Of a stretch of 17,848 nt of DNA, positions 1 to 6,312 are shown one piece after another. Under the pieces are notes generated by a model that saw nothing but the letters and a program-made list of their open reading frames with translations, ran no database searches and was not told where the DNA came from. Position 1 is the stretch's first letter, and each line of letters begins with the position of its first letter. The DNA comes from SKVR01 sp041642035 (lineage in GTDB: Bacteria > Bacteroidota > Bacteroidia > Bacteroidales > UBA7960): assembly GCA_041642035.1 (NCBI GenBank), contig JBEPXC010000054.1, positions 1-17,848 of the forward strand, given 5' to 3'. The position numbers were made by a program, and so were the translations under genes.

Positions 1-28
1 ATGAAGCGGGCTACAACCGTTGAATTTA

Positions 29-66
29 CTACTAACACGCCTATTTTGTATATACATTGTTAGCGG
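29..66 (-). other. attC-like recombination site at the end of the arr cassette
   Basis: Read on the minus strand, an 8-base box CCGCTAAC (66-59) is followed by 22 bases and a second box GTTAGTAG (36-29). These match the R'' (RYYYAAC) and R' (GTTRRRY) simple-site consensus of integron attC sites. The inner six bases of the two boxes (CTAACA and TGTTAG) are complementary, but the outer three are not. The outer bases of CCGCTAAC instead match exactly the GTTAGCGG box at 597-590, which opens the cassette. That split complementarity is the signature of a cassette linearised at G^TT. The 22-base centre contains the palindrome TGTATATACA. At 38 bp the site is shorter than typical attC sites (about 55 bp or more), and no clear L''/L' pair is visible. 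The boxes are seen directly; function is inferred. Confidence 0.6.
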
Positions 67-596
67 TTCGTTGTTTTTAATCGTCAATGTTATTCGTCAT
101 TCAGTGAATTAATTCCTTGTTCTTTAAGCTTAGTTAATGCGTCTTTCATTGCTTTAACTTGTTCTGGTGGATGTCCTTGCCAATTGGTAACCTCTCCAAC
201 TATTTTAAAAGGTTGTGTCGAACGATAAGATTTTGTAGGGTTACCAGGGAATTTTTTGTCCGTCAAGTCAGGGTCGTCTTCAATGGGTCCTGTTGGTTCT
301 ACCAAATAAATTCTTTCTCGTTCTTCACCAAATGCAAGTTCTGCACCCCAAATTGCAGCATCCAATGTCGCGGAAAGGAAATTATATTTTGCATTTTTTC
401 TTTGTCCGTAATTAGAGTTGAAACCAACTTCTATAAACTCACCAACTTTTAAGTCAGACCTTGTCCCGTGAAAATATGTTTGTGCGAAAGGTGTCGCACC
501 GTGTCTGCTTGATTTTTGGTCGCTATTATTTTTTTCCATTGTCATAATTTACTCTTAAAATGTTTATCGTCTGATTGTCGTTACAATGACCGCTAA
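36..596 (-). mobile_element. Integron-like gene cassette carrying arr (561 bp)
   Basis: Taking the cut as G^TTAGCGG at 597/596 and G^TTAGTAG at 36/35, the cassette is 561 bp. It holds a single gene, arr, oriented from the integrase side outward, with about 50 bp of leader and 54 bp of tail. No TAnnTTTG promoter box is visible inside the leader, as is usual for cassettes transcribed from the platform. The segment is visibly more AT-rich than the waaA and sugar-nucleotide genes, consistent with separate origin. arr genes are well-known integron cassettes (arr-2, arr-3). The DNA at 1-35 would be the beginning of the next cassette, so an array probably continues beyond the left edge. Confidence 0.6.
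90..545 (-). CDS. arr: Rifamycin ADP-ribosyltransferase (Arr family)
   Basis: A 151-aa protein of full Arr length. Arr enzymes transfer ADP-ribose from NAD+ to a hydroxyl of rifamycins in the cytoplasm and so inactivate the drug. Family motifs are visible: YFHGTR (24-29, with the NAD-binding His26), SATLDAAIWGAEL (58-70), VEPTGPIEDDPDLTDKKFPG (82-101), GNPTKSYRST (101-110) and VTNWQGHPPEQV (119-130). Aligned from memory with mycobacterial Arr, the catalytic Tyr of the HIYITQTLDAA segment corresponds to Phe56 here (TTC codon); Tyr54 lies two residues earlier. Two start codons are close together (545 and 539); the first is used, preceded by AAGAG about 8 bases upstream. The gene sits alone between two integron-like recombination boxes. 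Family call is firm; real rifampicin resistance is not certain because of Phe56 and the lack of an obvious promoter. Confidence 0.93.
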   Translation of the reverse strand: MTMEKNNSDQKSSRHGATPFAQTYFHGTRSDLKVGEFIEVGFNSNYGQRKNAKYNFLSATLDAAIWGAELAFGEERERIYLVEPTGPIEDDPDLTDKKFPGNPTKSYRSTQPFKIVGEVTNWQGHPPEQVKAMKDALTKLKEQGINSLNDE

Positions 597-693
597 CTTG
601 TTTATAGGTATGACTTTATCATACAATATACCCCTTGGGAGGTGTATTGGTATGATTTTTTCATACAATATTATTTGCTAAGATATATTAAAT
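590..693 (-). other. attI-like site next to the integrase 3' end
   Basis: Between the integrase stop and arr, the minus strand reads two copies of a 22-bp repeat, then ACAAGTTAGCGG with the proposed crossover G^TT at 597/596. The order (two direct repeats, then a GTTAGNN simple site) resembles class 1 attI, which has two integrase-binding direct repeats and ends in ACAAAGTTAGGC. Here the site lies downstream of the integrase rather than upstream, as reported for the reversed integrons of some spirochaetes such as Treponema. No exact TAnnTTTG promoter is found on the minus strand in this interval. The assignment is inference from layout. Confidence 0.5.
607..670. repeat. Pair of 22-bp direct repeats, each with a GTATGA-N5-TCATAC dyad
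   Basis: Copies at 607-628 and 649-670 agree at 20 of 22 positions and start 42 bp apart, about four helical turns. Both contain perfect 6-bp inverted arms GTATGA and TCATAC around a 5-bp spacer (CTTTA or TTTTT), followed by AATA. Between them (626-649) lies an imperfect hairpin with arms AATATACC and GGTGTATT. The arm size and spacer are plausible for a tyrosine recombinase dimer site, or for a dimeric repressor. They sit exactly where an integrase would need accessory binding sites. Confidence 0.75.
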
Positions 694-2046
694 TTACAGA
701 TCATCGAACGGAGATTTAATATTTTGTAAACTTTTTTCCGATACATGGGTATATATCTCTGTAGTCTTACTGCTTTTATGTCCCAGCAACTCCTGGATAT
801 ACCTCAAATCTGTTCCACTCTCCAGTAAATGAGTCGCATAACTGTGTCGCAGCCAGTGCAGGGTAGCAGGTTTGGTAATCTTACCCTTTTGCAGTGATTG
901 CTTCAATACACTCTGTAAACTCTGCTCAGAGTAAGGTTGTCCCTTTTCTTGTCCTTCAAAAAGGTAAACCTCCGGATGATACGCTTTATAATACTCCCTC
1001 AGCATCTCAATAATCTTGTCGGAAATGGGCACCATCCTGTCCTTCTTACCCTTCGAATTGCGGATGATCAGCATATGCCGCTTCGAATCAATATCGCCGG
1101 GCTTCAGGTGCAGCAGCTCGCTGCGCCTTAATCCACAGGCGTAAATCAAACTCAGCATGCTGCGGTGCTTGATATTACTGCTGGCATTGAGTATGGCCCT
1201 GACCTCCTCCTTACTAAGCACATTGGGCAGCTTGTGCTCCCTGCGCGGACGCTCAAATTGTTCTACATCAAGCCTACCCTTCAATACTTCCCGGAAAAAC
1301 AACTTGGCACTATTGATTACCTGGTTCTGAAAGGTATAACTGTATTGATTGGGGATGATGTATTGATTTACAAAATTCACCATGTCATCAACCACCATCT
1401 CCTCAGGACCGCGGGGCAGGATAAACCGCAGCAGTACCGAGAGGGTCTCGGTGTAACTTTTAATGCTTGATTCGGCATACCGCTTATGCATCATCCATTT
1501 ACGGAAGAGCTCCAATTGCTCAAGAGTCTTATCCGGGAGCCGGCGCCCTGTAATCTCTTTCTGACCATATCTCCCCTGAACATTTTTTATCGCAGGCTTC
1601 TCAACCGTAACCTGGTTTTCGATAAGCCGCGCTCCAAAATGCTGCCGCAGCTGCTCAAGACTATTGCCATAATTAGGTATGATCCAACTATAGGATGATT
1701 TATTCCATCTGCTGTAGCGTATTGATTTCACAAAACCAATGTCGGCTTGATTTACCGGCATCTTTAATCTCAGCTGTTTCCCACTTACCTGCAGGGTTAC
1801 ATCCTTTTTGATTTCCTTCAGCACCCCGGCATCCGACTCCGCATTCTGCATCTTTTCCTGCGTCTCCATCAGCTGCCTAATCATCGCAATATTTTCATCC
1901 GTATCAGGTACATGCCAGGCTTTCAACGTCGCGCTCCAACTTGCACCGGGAATCTGTTTCACCTTCTTTACCAGCTCAACATCATAAGGAAATTCCAGTC
2001 TTATCTGGTTCCTGTCATTATAAATCACTCTCGTTACCTTTATCAT
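694..2046 (-). CDS. Tyrosine recombinase/integrase with duplicated N-terminal module
   Basis: Tyrosine recombinase that cuts and rejoins DNA through a 3'-phosphotyrosine. The longest frame begins at a GTG (2070, 458 aa); the ATG at 2046 (450 aa) is preferred because a TACTTTTG box at 2092-2085 would leave only about 9 bases of leader before the GTG. In 458-aa numbering, two similar modules of about 55 aa come first (about 11-69 and 89-147; shared pattern QxRLxxP, VKxI, W-W-x-[VI]-P, LRQ). Next are a SAM-like core-binding domain (about 178-270) and the catalytic domain (about 282-450). All catalytic residues are present: Arg315 (CGLRRSE), Lys340 (KGKKDR), His405/Arg408 (LHWLRHSYATHLLESG), His431 (LGHKSS) and Tyr440 (EIYTHVS). 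The insertion between the second and third catalytic motifs that marks IntI is absent, so it is XerC/D-like. It reads toward the attI-like site and arr cassette. Confidence 0.93.
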   Translation of the reverse strand: MIKVTRVIYNDRNQIRLEFPYDVELVKKVKQIPGASWSATLKAWHVPDTDENIAMIRQLMETQEKMQNAESDAGVLKEIKKDVTLQVSGKQLRLKMPVNQADIGFVKSIRYSRWNKSSYSWIIPNYGNSLEQLRQHFGARLIENQVTVEKPAIKNVQGRYGQKEITGRRLPDKTLEQLELFRKWMMHKRYAESSIKSYTETLSVLLRFILPRGPEEMVVDDMVNFVNQYIIPNQYSYTFQNQVINSAKLFFREVLKGRLDVEQFERPRREHKLPNVLSKEEVRAILNASSNIKHRSMLSLIYACGLRRSELLHLKPGDIDSKRHMLIIRNSKGKKDRMVPISDKIIEMLREYYKAYHPEVYLFEGQEKGQPYSEQSLQSVLKQSLQKGKITKPATLHWLRHSYATHLLESGTDLRYIQELLGHKSSKTTEIYTHVSEKSLQNIKSPFDDL

Positions 2047-2084
2047 AGCCCGTATACTTTCTTTCAACACTGCAATACATTAGA

Positions 2085-2092
2085 CAAAAGTA
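2085..2092 (-). promoter_or_regulatory. Candidate -7 box for the integrase
   Basis: The minus strand reads TACTTTTG, a full match to the Bacteroidota -7 consensus TAnnTTTG. No convincing TTTG lies about 20 bases upstream, so only half of the promoter is supported. It would place the start of transcription close to 2079, about 33 bases before the ATG at 2046. Confidence 0.35.
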
Positions 2093-2259
2093 ACCAAAAT
2101 ACAATTAAAACCCATTCATCGGTGTTATAATCTCATTGCAAAGCTTCGGTTGGCTTAAAACCGGGGACAGGCTTGCAGACCGTCATCTTCGAGCAAGTGA
2201 GTGGCAAAGGTTAGTTTCTGTTCATCTGGCTACTCAGTGGGTCAGGCAAATGGTAAACA

Positions 2260-2405
2260 GATTCCTTGCTTCGCTGCGGAATGACAATTTTTACTGAGGG
2301 CACAGGGGAAAGAAAGCATAAGCATGGAGGGCGGAGCCCACCATGCTTATGCTTTCTCATTACAACAAGGATAAACCCTGTCATCCCGCAGCGAAGCAAG
2401 GGATC
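2260..2405. repeat. Nested inverted-repeat element in a gene-free stretch (2093-2449)
   Basis: Outer arms at 2260-2285 and 2380-2405 are inverted copies agreeing at 24 of 26 positions, with the core CTTGCTTCGCTGCGG. Inside lies a perfect 47-bp hairpin (2311-2357, listed separately). The rest of 2093-2259 and 2406-2449 shows no gene. The 62-codon frame through this element is only a by-product of the repeat. The structure resembles the dispersed palindromic repeats often seen between Bacteroidota genes; it may also be a small non-autonomous mobile element. No target duplication could be recognised. Confidence 0.7.
2311..2357. repeat. 47-bp hairpin with 17-bp perfect arms
   Basis: Arms AGAAAGCATAAGCATGG (2311-2327) and its exact reverse complement (2341-2357) enclose A-GGGC-GGA-GCCC-A, which forms a second 4-bp stem capped by a GGA loop. 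There is no U-run on either side, so it is not a standard terminator. It lies upstream of the integrase and downstream of the alpha/beta hydrolase gene. Confidence 0.8.
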
Positions 2406-2432
2406 TCTCTGTTCAGGGGATCTCTTTGTTTA
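2400..2432. repeat. Short tandem duplication (17-bp period)
   Basis: The 16-base segments at 2400-2415 (GGGATCTCTCTGTTCA) and 2417-2432 (GGGATCTCTTTGTTTA) differ at two positions. They abut the right arm of the nested inverted repeat and overlap its last bases. Confidence 0.6.
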
Positions 2433-2449
2433 AAAACTCTTTCAGCAAC

Positions 2450-3451
2450 TTATTCTTTTAAAAATACTATCAGCGGATTTATAAACCCATCAAAGCTTTC
2501 AATATGAGGTAAATGTCCTATATTCTCCAACTCAACCAACTGTGCGTTGGAAATGACCTCTTGAGTTTTTTTACCCAGTTTATCATAAAGCCCCATGGTC
2601 TTTCTTATTTCGGGAGATACAAGGGGTTTGCCCAGGGCTGTTCGGTCTCTTGTGCCAATAATGATAAGGGTAGGTGCTATGATGTTTTTGAATTCGTAAA
2701 CCACAGGTTGTGTGAAAATCATATCATAGGTAAGAGCAGCATTCCAGGCTATGGTTTTATAGTCAGAGTTTAATGTCCATCCTGCAAGTAGGTTGACCCA
2801 CTGGTCATATTCGGGCTTCCATGTATTATCATAGTAGTTCTTTAACTGGTATTCTCTGATGGTTTCGTAGCTTTTCTTCAGTTCATTCTCATACCACCAT
2901 TCTACAGGTTTGTAGGGCACCTTGAGTTTCCAGTCCTCAAGGCCGATAGGATTTTCTAAAATCAGTTTTTCGGTTGTTTCAGGATACATCAAAGCAAAAC
3001 GGACCGCCAGCATACCGCCCATAGAATGTCCTAAAACCGCGGTTTTTGAAATATGCAATGAATCAAGCAAGGTCCGGGTGTTTTGGGCAAGCTGATGAAA
3101 TGTATAGTGGAAATGATCGGGTTTCGATGATTTCCCAAAGCCAATCTGATCGGGTACAATTACACGAAATCCTTCATTGGCTAATCTTTCAATGGTTGTT
3201 CGCCAGTAAGCCCCATTAAAATTTTTTCCGTGTAACAGTACAATGCTCTTTCCATTATAATTGTCTGGTTTCACATCCATATAAGCCATTTCCAGATCTT
3301 GTTCCTGTACATGTAAAGGTAAAATGGAAACAGCATAGGGATACTGATAATTAGAAAGCTCTATGTCCAGCCACTGGACCTGGCTATCCTGGGCAATTAT
3401 CAAGTGTTGTAAACTGATAATGAATATAAGGGTTAGTGTGATTGATCTCAT
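2450..3451 (-). CDS. Secreted alpha/beta hydrolase
   Basis: A 333-aa alpha/beta-hydrolase-fold protein. Residues 1-20 form a signal peptide (basic Arg2, hydrophobic core, LIIA before Gln21), so it is probably periplasmic or surface-exposed. Motifs in order are: oxyanion strand VLLHGKNFNGAYW (71-83), DQIGFGKSSKP (101-111), nucleophile elbow GHSMGG with Ser143 (141-146), acid Asp269 in IIGTRDRTA, and base His313 in IGHLPHIES. The triad is complete. The sequence resembles the lipase/epoxide-hydrolase-like group with a variable cap (about 170-250, rich in Trp and Tyr), but the substrate cannot be read. It stands alone between repeat DNA and the toxin-antitoxin pair, with a 162-bp gap upstream and only a weak TATTTTAG box about 25 bases before the start. 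Family certain, role unknown. Confidence 0.9.
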   Translation of the reverse strand: MRSITLTLIFIISLQHLIIAQDSQVQWLDIELSNYQYPYAVSILPLHVQEQDLEMAYMDVKPDNYNGKSIVLLHGKNFNGAYWRTTIERLANEGFRVIVPDQIGFGKSSKPDHFHYTFHQLAQNTRTLLDSLHISKTAVLGHSMGGMLAVRFALMYPETTEKLILENPIGLEDWKLKVPYKPVEWWYENELKKSYETIREYQLKNYYDNTWKPEYDQWVNLLAGWTLNSDYKTIAWNAALTYDMIFTQPVVYEFKNIIAPTLIIIGTRDRTALGKPLVSPEIRKTMGLYDKLGKKTQEVISNAQLVELENIGHLPHIESFDGFINPLIVFLKE

Positions 3452-3613
3452 GACTTTTATTTTTTTAATTCTAAAATAGATGCAAACGGCCCTGGCATTG
3501 CCACGAACAGAAAACAGTCCATATCCGCAACCTGTACTAAGACTTGTTGCTATTGAGGCTGAATCTGTTTTTTATTAAAAAACAGGGAAAGGTATCTGGT
3601 GCTATGAATAAAT

Positions 3614-3919
3614 TCAATCTCTTTCATAAAAGACAACGCCAACCCGATTGATGTGTTCAACCATCTTTTTGTTTTCAATTTTATGAAATATCGAGAGATC
3701 AATCTTGTAGGGTAAAAGAAGATCGTCTAATTCATTCTCTATTTTAAGGAGCAAGCTTAAATCAATATTATCACCTTTCAAAGTCAGGTCAATATCGGAG
3801 TTAGGTCTGAAGTTTTCTTTGGCCCGCGAACCATATAGAATTACGCTATGTACTTGAGGATATTTTCTAAATACCCCCTGTATGGCTTCAATCGTATGTG
3901 GCTTTAAACCGAATTTCAT
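3614..3919 (-). CDS. mntA: MntA-like minimal nucleotidyltransferase (antitoxin)
   Basis: A 101-aa single-domain nucleotidyltransferase of the MNT group. The GSx10DxD motif is perfect: Gly30-Ser31, then Asp42-Ile43-Asp44, with a third carboxylate at Asp74 (YKIDLS), so metal and ATP binding should be intact. In the characterised HepT-MntA system the MNT protein neutralises the HEPN toxin by adding AMP units to a tyrosine of its RX4HXY motif. It lies 41 bp downstream of the hepT-like gene on the same strand, the usual order toxin then antitoxin. The start codon is preceded by AGAAGG, a better ribosome site than most genes here. Alone it could be called a DNA polymerase beta-like protein; the partner makes the assignment. 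Confidence 0.88.
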   Translation of the reverse strand: MKFGLKPHTIEAIQGVFRKYPQVHSVILYGSRAKENFRPNSDIDLTLKGDNIDLSLLLKIENELDDLLLPYKIDLSIFHKIENKKMVEHINRVGVVFYERD

Positions 3920-3960
3920 TTTTCATTCCCTTCTAAGCGTCTGGTGCTCATGCAAGTTCA

Positions 3961-4446
3961 TCAGTAAAATAACTTTCCCTGCTCTTCACTTCGTATTGCT
4001 TCCATTTTTTTCTGGAAAGACTTGAAAGCGGGCATATAGGTATAAATAACTTTTTCAAATATTTCACTGGCGGTATCTTCATCGTAGGTATGCGAGGTTT
4101 CATTTCGGCTTTTAACCATTTCCATCCATACATCGCCATTCTCAATTAACCCCATAGAAAAGCCCTCCCTTGTGGCATCTCTCGATCCTCTTATTTCTGC
4201 ATTTCCCTGATACGCAGCATAGTCTTTCATCACATTCCAGGCTAACTCATGTGTAAATTCAAAACTCTGAATAAGACCTTGCTTAATAAGATCATTGAGT
4301 ATCGAATAGTTTCCTTCTTGCTCTTCAATGATCTCATTGGATTCATGATTACGCTTGATATAGGTAACACTACTTTCTAATTTATGCAATGCTTTATTAA
4401 AATTGCTAAAGCGCTGTTCCCATCGGATGTCCATATCATTCATCAA
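3961..4446 (-). CDS. hepT: HepT-like HEPN ribonuclease toxin (HI0074 family)
   Basis: A 161-aa, largely helical protein of the HI0074/'nucleotidyltransferase substrate-binding' type in the HEPN superfamily. The diagnostic RX4HXY motif is present as Arg114-NETS-His119-Thr-Tyr121. Arg and His are the nuclease residues of HepT toxins, and the Tyr is the AMPylation target for MntA. Conserved FEFTHELAWNVMKDY (62-76) and SRDATREGF (88-96) fit the family. Two Met codons at the start (residues 1-2) and a third at residue 5 leave the exact start open. It is the first gene of a two-gene unit with the MntA-like gene. A TATTTTTG box lies 23 bases upstream. It is expected to cut RNA in the cytoplasm when not AMPylated; it could act in plasmid or phage defence. 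Confidence 0.88.
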   Translation of the reverse strand: MMNDMDIRWEQRFSNFNKALHKLESSVTYIKRNHESNEIIEEQEGNYSILNDLIKQGLIQSFEFTHELAWNVMKDYAAYQGNAEIRGSRDATREGFSMGLIENGDVWMEMVKSRNETSHTYDEDTASEIFEKVIYTYMPAFKSFQKKMEAIRSEEQGKLFY

Positions 4447-4468
4447 TCCTGATTATTAAAAGATTACT

Positions 4469-4476
4469 CAAAAATA
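4469..4476 (-). promoter_or_regulatory. Candidate -7 box for hepT-mntA
   Basis: The minus strand reads TATTTTTG, matching TAnnTTTG, 23 bases before the hepT start codon. No clear -33 TTTG is seen about 20 bases upstream. If used, the leader would be only about 15 bases. Confidence 0.4.
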
Positions 4477-4493
4477 GCAATTTCGTATTCCTG

Positions 4494-4513
4494 TCCCGAA
4501 TTCTATTTCGGGA
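4494..4513. repeat. Small hairpin between the DUF4139 gene and hepT
   Basis: TCCCGAA (4494-4500) and TTCGGGA (4507-4513) form a 7-bp stem with a 6-base loop TTCTAT. It lies 140 bp past the DUF4139 stop and just upstream of the hepT promoter candidate. There is no U-run, so terminator function is uncertain. The neighbouring 4514-4615 is low-complexity DNA rich in CTTC, CACTTTT and CTTCGAG words. Confidence 0.45.
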
Positions 4514-4615
4514 ATGGAATGTCTTCCCTTCCTTCCAGCTTCGAGCTTCGGGTTTCCAGCTCTCTTCACTTTTCACTTTTCGCTCTTCTCTCGCTTCATG
4601 CTTCGAGCTCCTATT

Positions 4616-4654
4616 CCAGACGTTTCCATGTCCTTCGGACGATGGAAAGTCTTC
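4616..4654. repeat. 39-bp dispersed repeat, copy 1
   Basis: This sequence recurs in inverted orientation at 15740-15778 with 37 of 39 matches. It is itself imperfectly palindromic (GACGTTTCCATGTCC against GGACGATGGAAAGTC). It overlaps the first two bases of the DUF4139 stop codon (TGA at 4655-4653), so it lies at the very 3' end of that gene. Both copies sit at gene ends, typical of REP-like elements. Confidence 0.75.
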
Positions 4655-6254
4655 ACTCCAGCCTCACCTTCTTATCCTGCGGATATTTTACCGAATAGCG
4701 GAAAGTTCTGCTGAGGGATTCTCCGGCATCCATCTGCAGACGCCAGGTGAGAATGCCGGTTGATTCATTATGATCGGCACCCGATTTTTCATCCAGGTAT
4801 ATCAACATGTTGTCTTGGGTAGAAACGGGAATCTGATCTTTTATTTCAAGGTCAACCTGGCGGTTCTTATTGTTCTTTACCTTAATTTCCCATCCTACGG
4901 TCTCCGTAATGTACCTTCCAAATATACTTTTACGCGACTGTTCGATCATGCGCACTCTTTCGAGGGAGAGCCCGCGATCAATACCCATAGAAATTTCCAG
5001 GGTGTCGCCGGCCTGCATGGGATCCAACATGGTCTTCCCCACAAAGGCGTTCTCGAAAAACACGCCGGCTTCTCCGGGCAACACAATATACTCCTCCCAC
5101 TCCGATACCCGGGCAATAAGATACGCATCGTTATCAACCCGCGGTATCGCGTACCAGGTAAAACTGGCCGGTAATTCATGCTGCCTGACTTCAATAATTT
5201 TTTCATCACCCCCCGATACCACACTCACAGGGGCTCCAATGCGATACTCCCTGGTGGTATTGGTTTGCGATACCTCCGTATACTCAGCAGCAGAACCAGC
5301 CATAACCATTTCATCTAAAACAATATCATCGTCCATAGCCATTTCAGGAGCCTGAGCCTGCCGGGTGGCCATTCCCCTGATTACAAGAGGCTTTTGGGCA
5401 ACAGGCTCGATATATCTTAGAAACCATGTATTCAGAGTTGGCACCACACGGTTATCCAGGGGGGTGCCCGTAGAAAGGGTAAGCTGTATATTGTTCCAGT
5501 CTTCGCCGGTGCTCTGCTCGATGGAGGCTTTCATAAGCAGTTCAACAGGCTCAGCTGTATCAACGGCACGTATATCATACAATGCCTGCCAGCGGGCCTG
5601 ATGGGTGATATAAGAAATGTCAAATTGCACCCTTGTTCCTGAAGAAGCGGCAGCATTTACAACGATTTCACTAACCGGTTTTTTTTCTCTGTTAATTCTT
5701 CCCAGCTGGTTTTGTATACGGCTTTGCCTTTCTTTCAACATAGTGATTTCTTGTTTGGTATCCAGTTGCAGATTTTTGATCTCCCTAAGGCGACTGCGAA
5801 AGAAATCGGCCATGGTTTTCAACTCAGCAACGTTAACGCCTGTGTCGCTTCCTCCTATGCTCTTGTTGGCAAGCAGCATCGACTCCTCTTCTTCATAAAC
5901 CCTAAGTAATGCTTGTAGAGATTCTATCTCATTTTTAAGATATTCCAGACTGTCGCTTAATGATTTTACCTGCTGCGAACTCTGGGCAGATTCAAGAAAA
6001 TTATGCCTGTGTCCAACTGAGAGAATTGTTATCGCCCCTTCAGCTTTTATCTGTATGCTGTTGGGATCAATATCAGGCGGTAACCCGGTAAATATCAACT
6101 CATTGTTACCAGGGCTCACGCTTACATCAGCGCTTCGGTGTATTTCAGCACCCCACACAAAAATCCGGGCTTCCTTCAACTCAGAGTTCACCTGCTGGCC
6201 TTGCATCCACATGGGGAGAACCAGCAAACTAAGAAATAAAAATGATTTGCTCAT
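4653..6254 (-). CDS. DUF4139 (mucoidy-inhibitor MuiA-like) exported protein
   Basis: The frame is open from an ATG at 6320, but the ATG at 6254 (533 aa) is chosen. It starts directly with a signal peptide (MSKSFLFLSLLVLPMWMQG, then QQVN), and the longer form would overlap the upstream gene and bury the signal. Order of parts: DUF4140-like N-terminal domain (about 25-95, WGAEIHRSADV, IFTGLPPDIDPNSI), coiled coil (about 95-195, many Glu, Leu and Lys), then the DUF4139 beta-rich domain (about 205-530, with ISYITHQARWQALYDIRA, GEDWNNIQLTLSTGTP and ILTWRLQMDAGES). An Ala/Met/Asp-rich linker (about 295-325) splits the last domain, as is common in Bacteroidota members. Function is not established; MuiA of Myxococcus was linked to mucoid growth. 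It follows the small membrane protein gene by 58 bp. Confidence 0.87.
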   Translation of the reverse strand: MSKSFLFLSLLVLPMWMQGQQVNSELKEARIFVWGAEIHRSADVSVSPGNNELIFTGLPPDIDPNSIQIKAEGAITILSVGHRHNFLESAQSSQQVKSLSDSLEYLKNEIESLQALLRVYEEEESMLLANKSIGGSDTGVNVAELKTMADFFRSRLREIKNLQLDTKQEITMLKERQSRIQNQLGRINREKKPVSEIVVNAAASSGTRVQFDISYITHQARWQALYDIRAVDTAEPVELLMKASIEQSTGEDWNNIQLTLSTGTPLDNRVVPTLNTWFLRYIEPVAQKPLVIRGMATRQAQAPEMAMDDDIVLDEMVMAGSAAEYTEVSQTNTTREYRIGAPVSVVSGGDEKIIEVRQHELPASFTWYAIPRVDNDAYLIARVSEWEEYIVLPGEAGVFFENAFVGKTMLDPMQAGDTLEISMGIDRGLSLERVRMIEQSRKSIFGRYITETVGWEIKVKNNKNRQVDLEIKDQIPVSTQDNMLIYLDEKSGADHNESTGILTWRLQMDAGESLSRTFRYSVKYPQDKKVRLE

Positions 6255-6312
6255 AGCGATTAAACAATTAGTAGGTTGTAAATTCTTGTTGTCCGCAAAA
6301 AATAAAATATTT

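Noticed and set aside
1..28. Start of a gene at the ATG at position 1
   Set aside because: The plus-strand frame reaches a stop within about 30 codons, and the stretch is better explained as the leader of the next minus-strand cassette.
694..2046. Calling the recombinase a true IntI integron integrase
   Set aside because: The extra stretch that IntI carries between the second and third catalytic motifs is missing, and the N-terminal duplicated modules are foreign to IntI. It is described as integron-like only.
2211..2399. 62-codon minus-strand open frame
   Set aside because: It is made entirely of the nested inverted repeat and resembles no protein.
4770..5355. Open frames of up to 161 codons on the plus strand
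   Set aside because: They are antisense to the well-supported DUF4139 gene and show no domain-like pattern.
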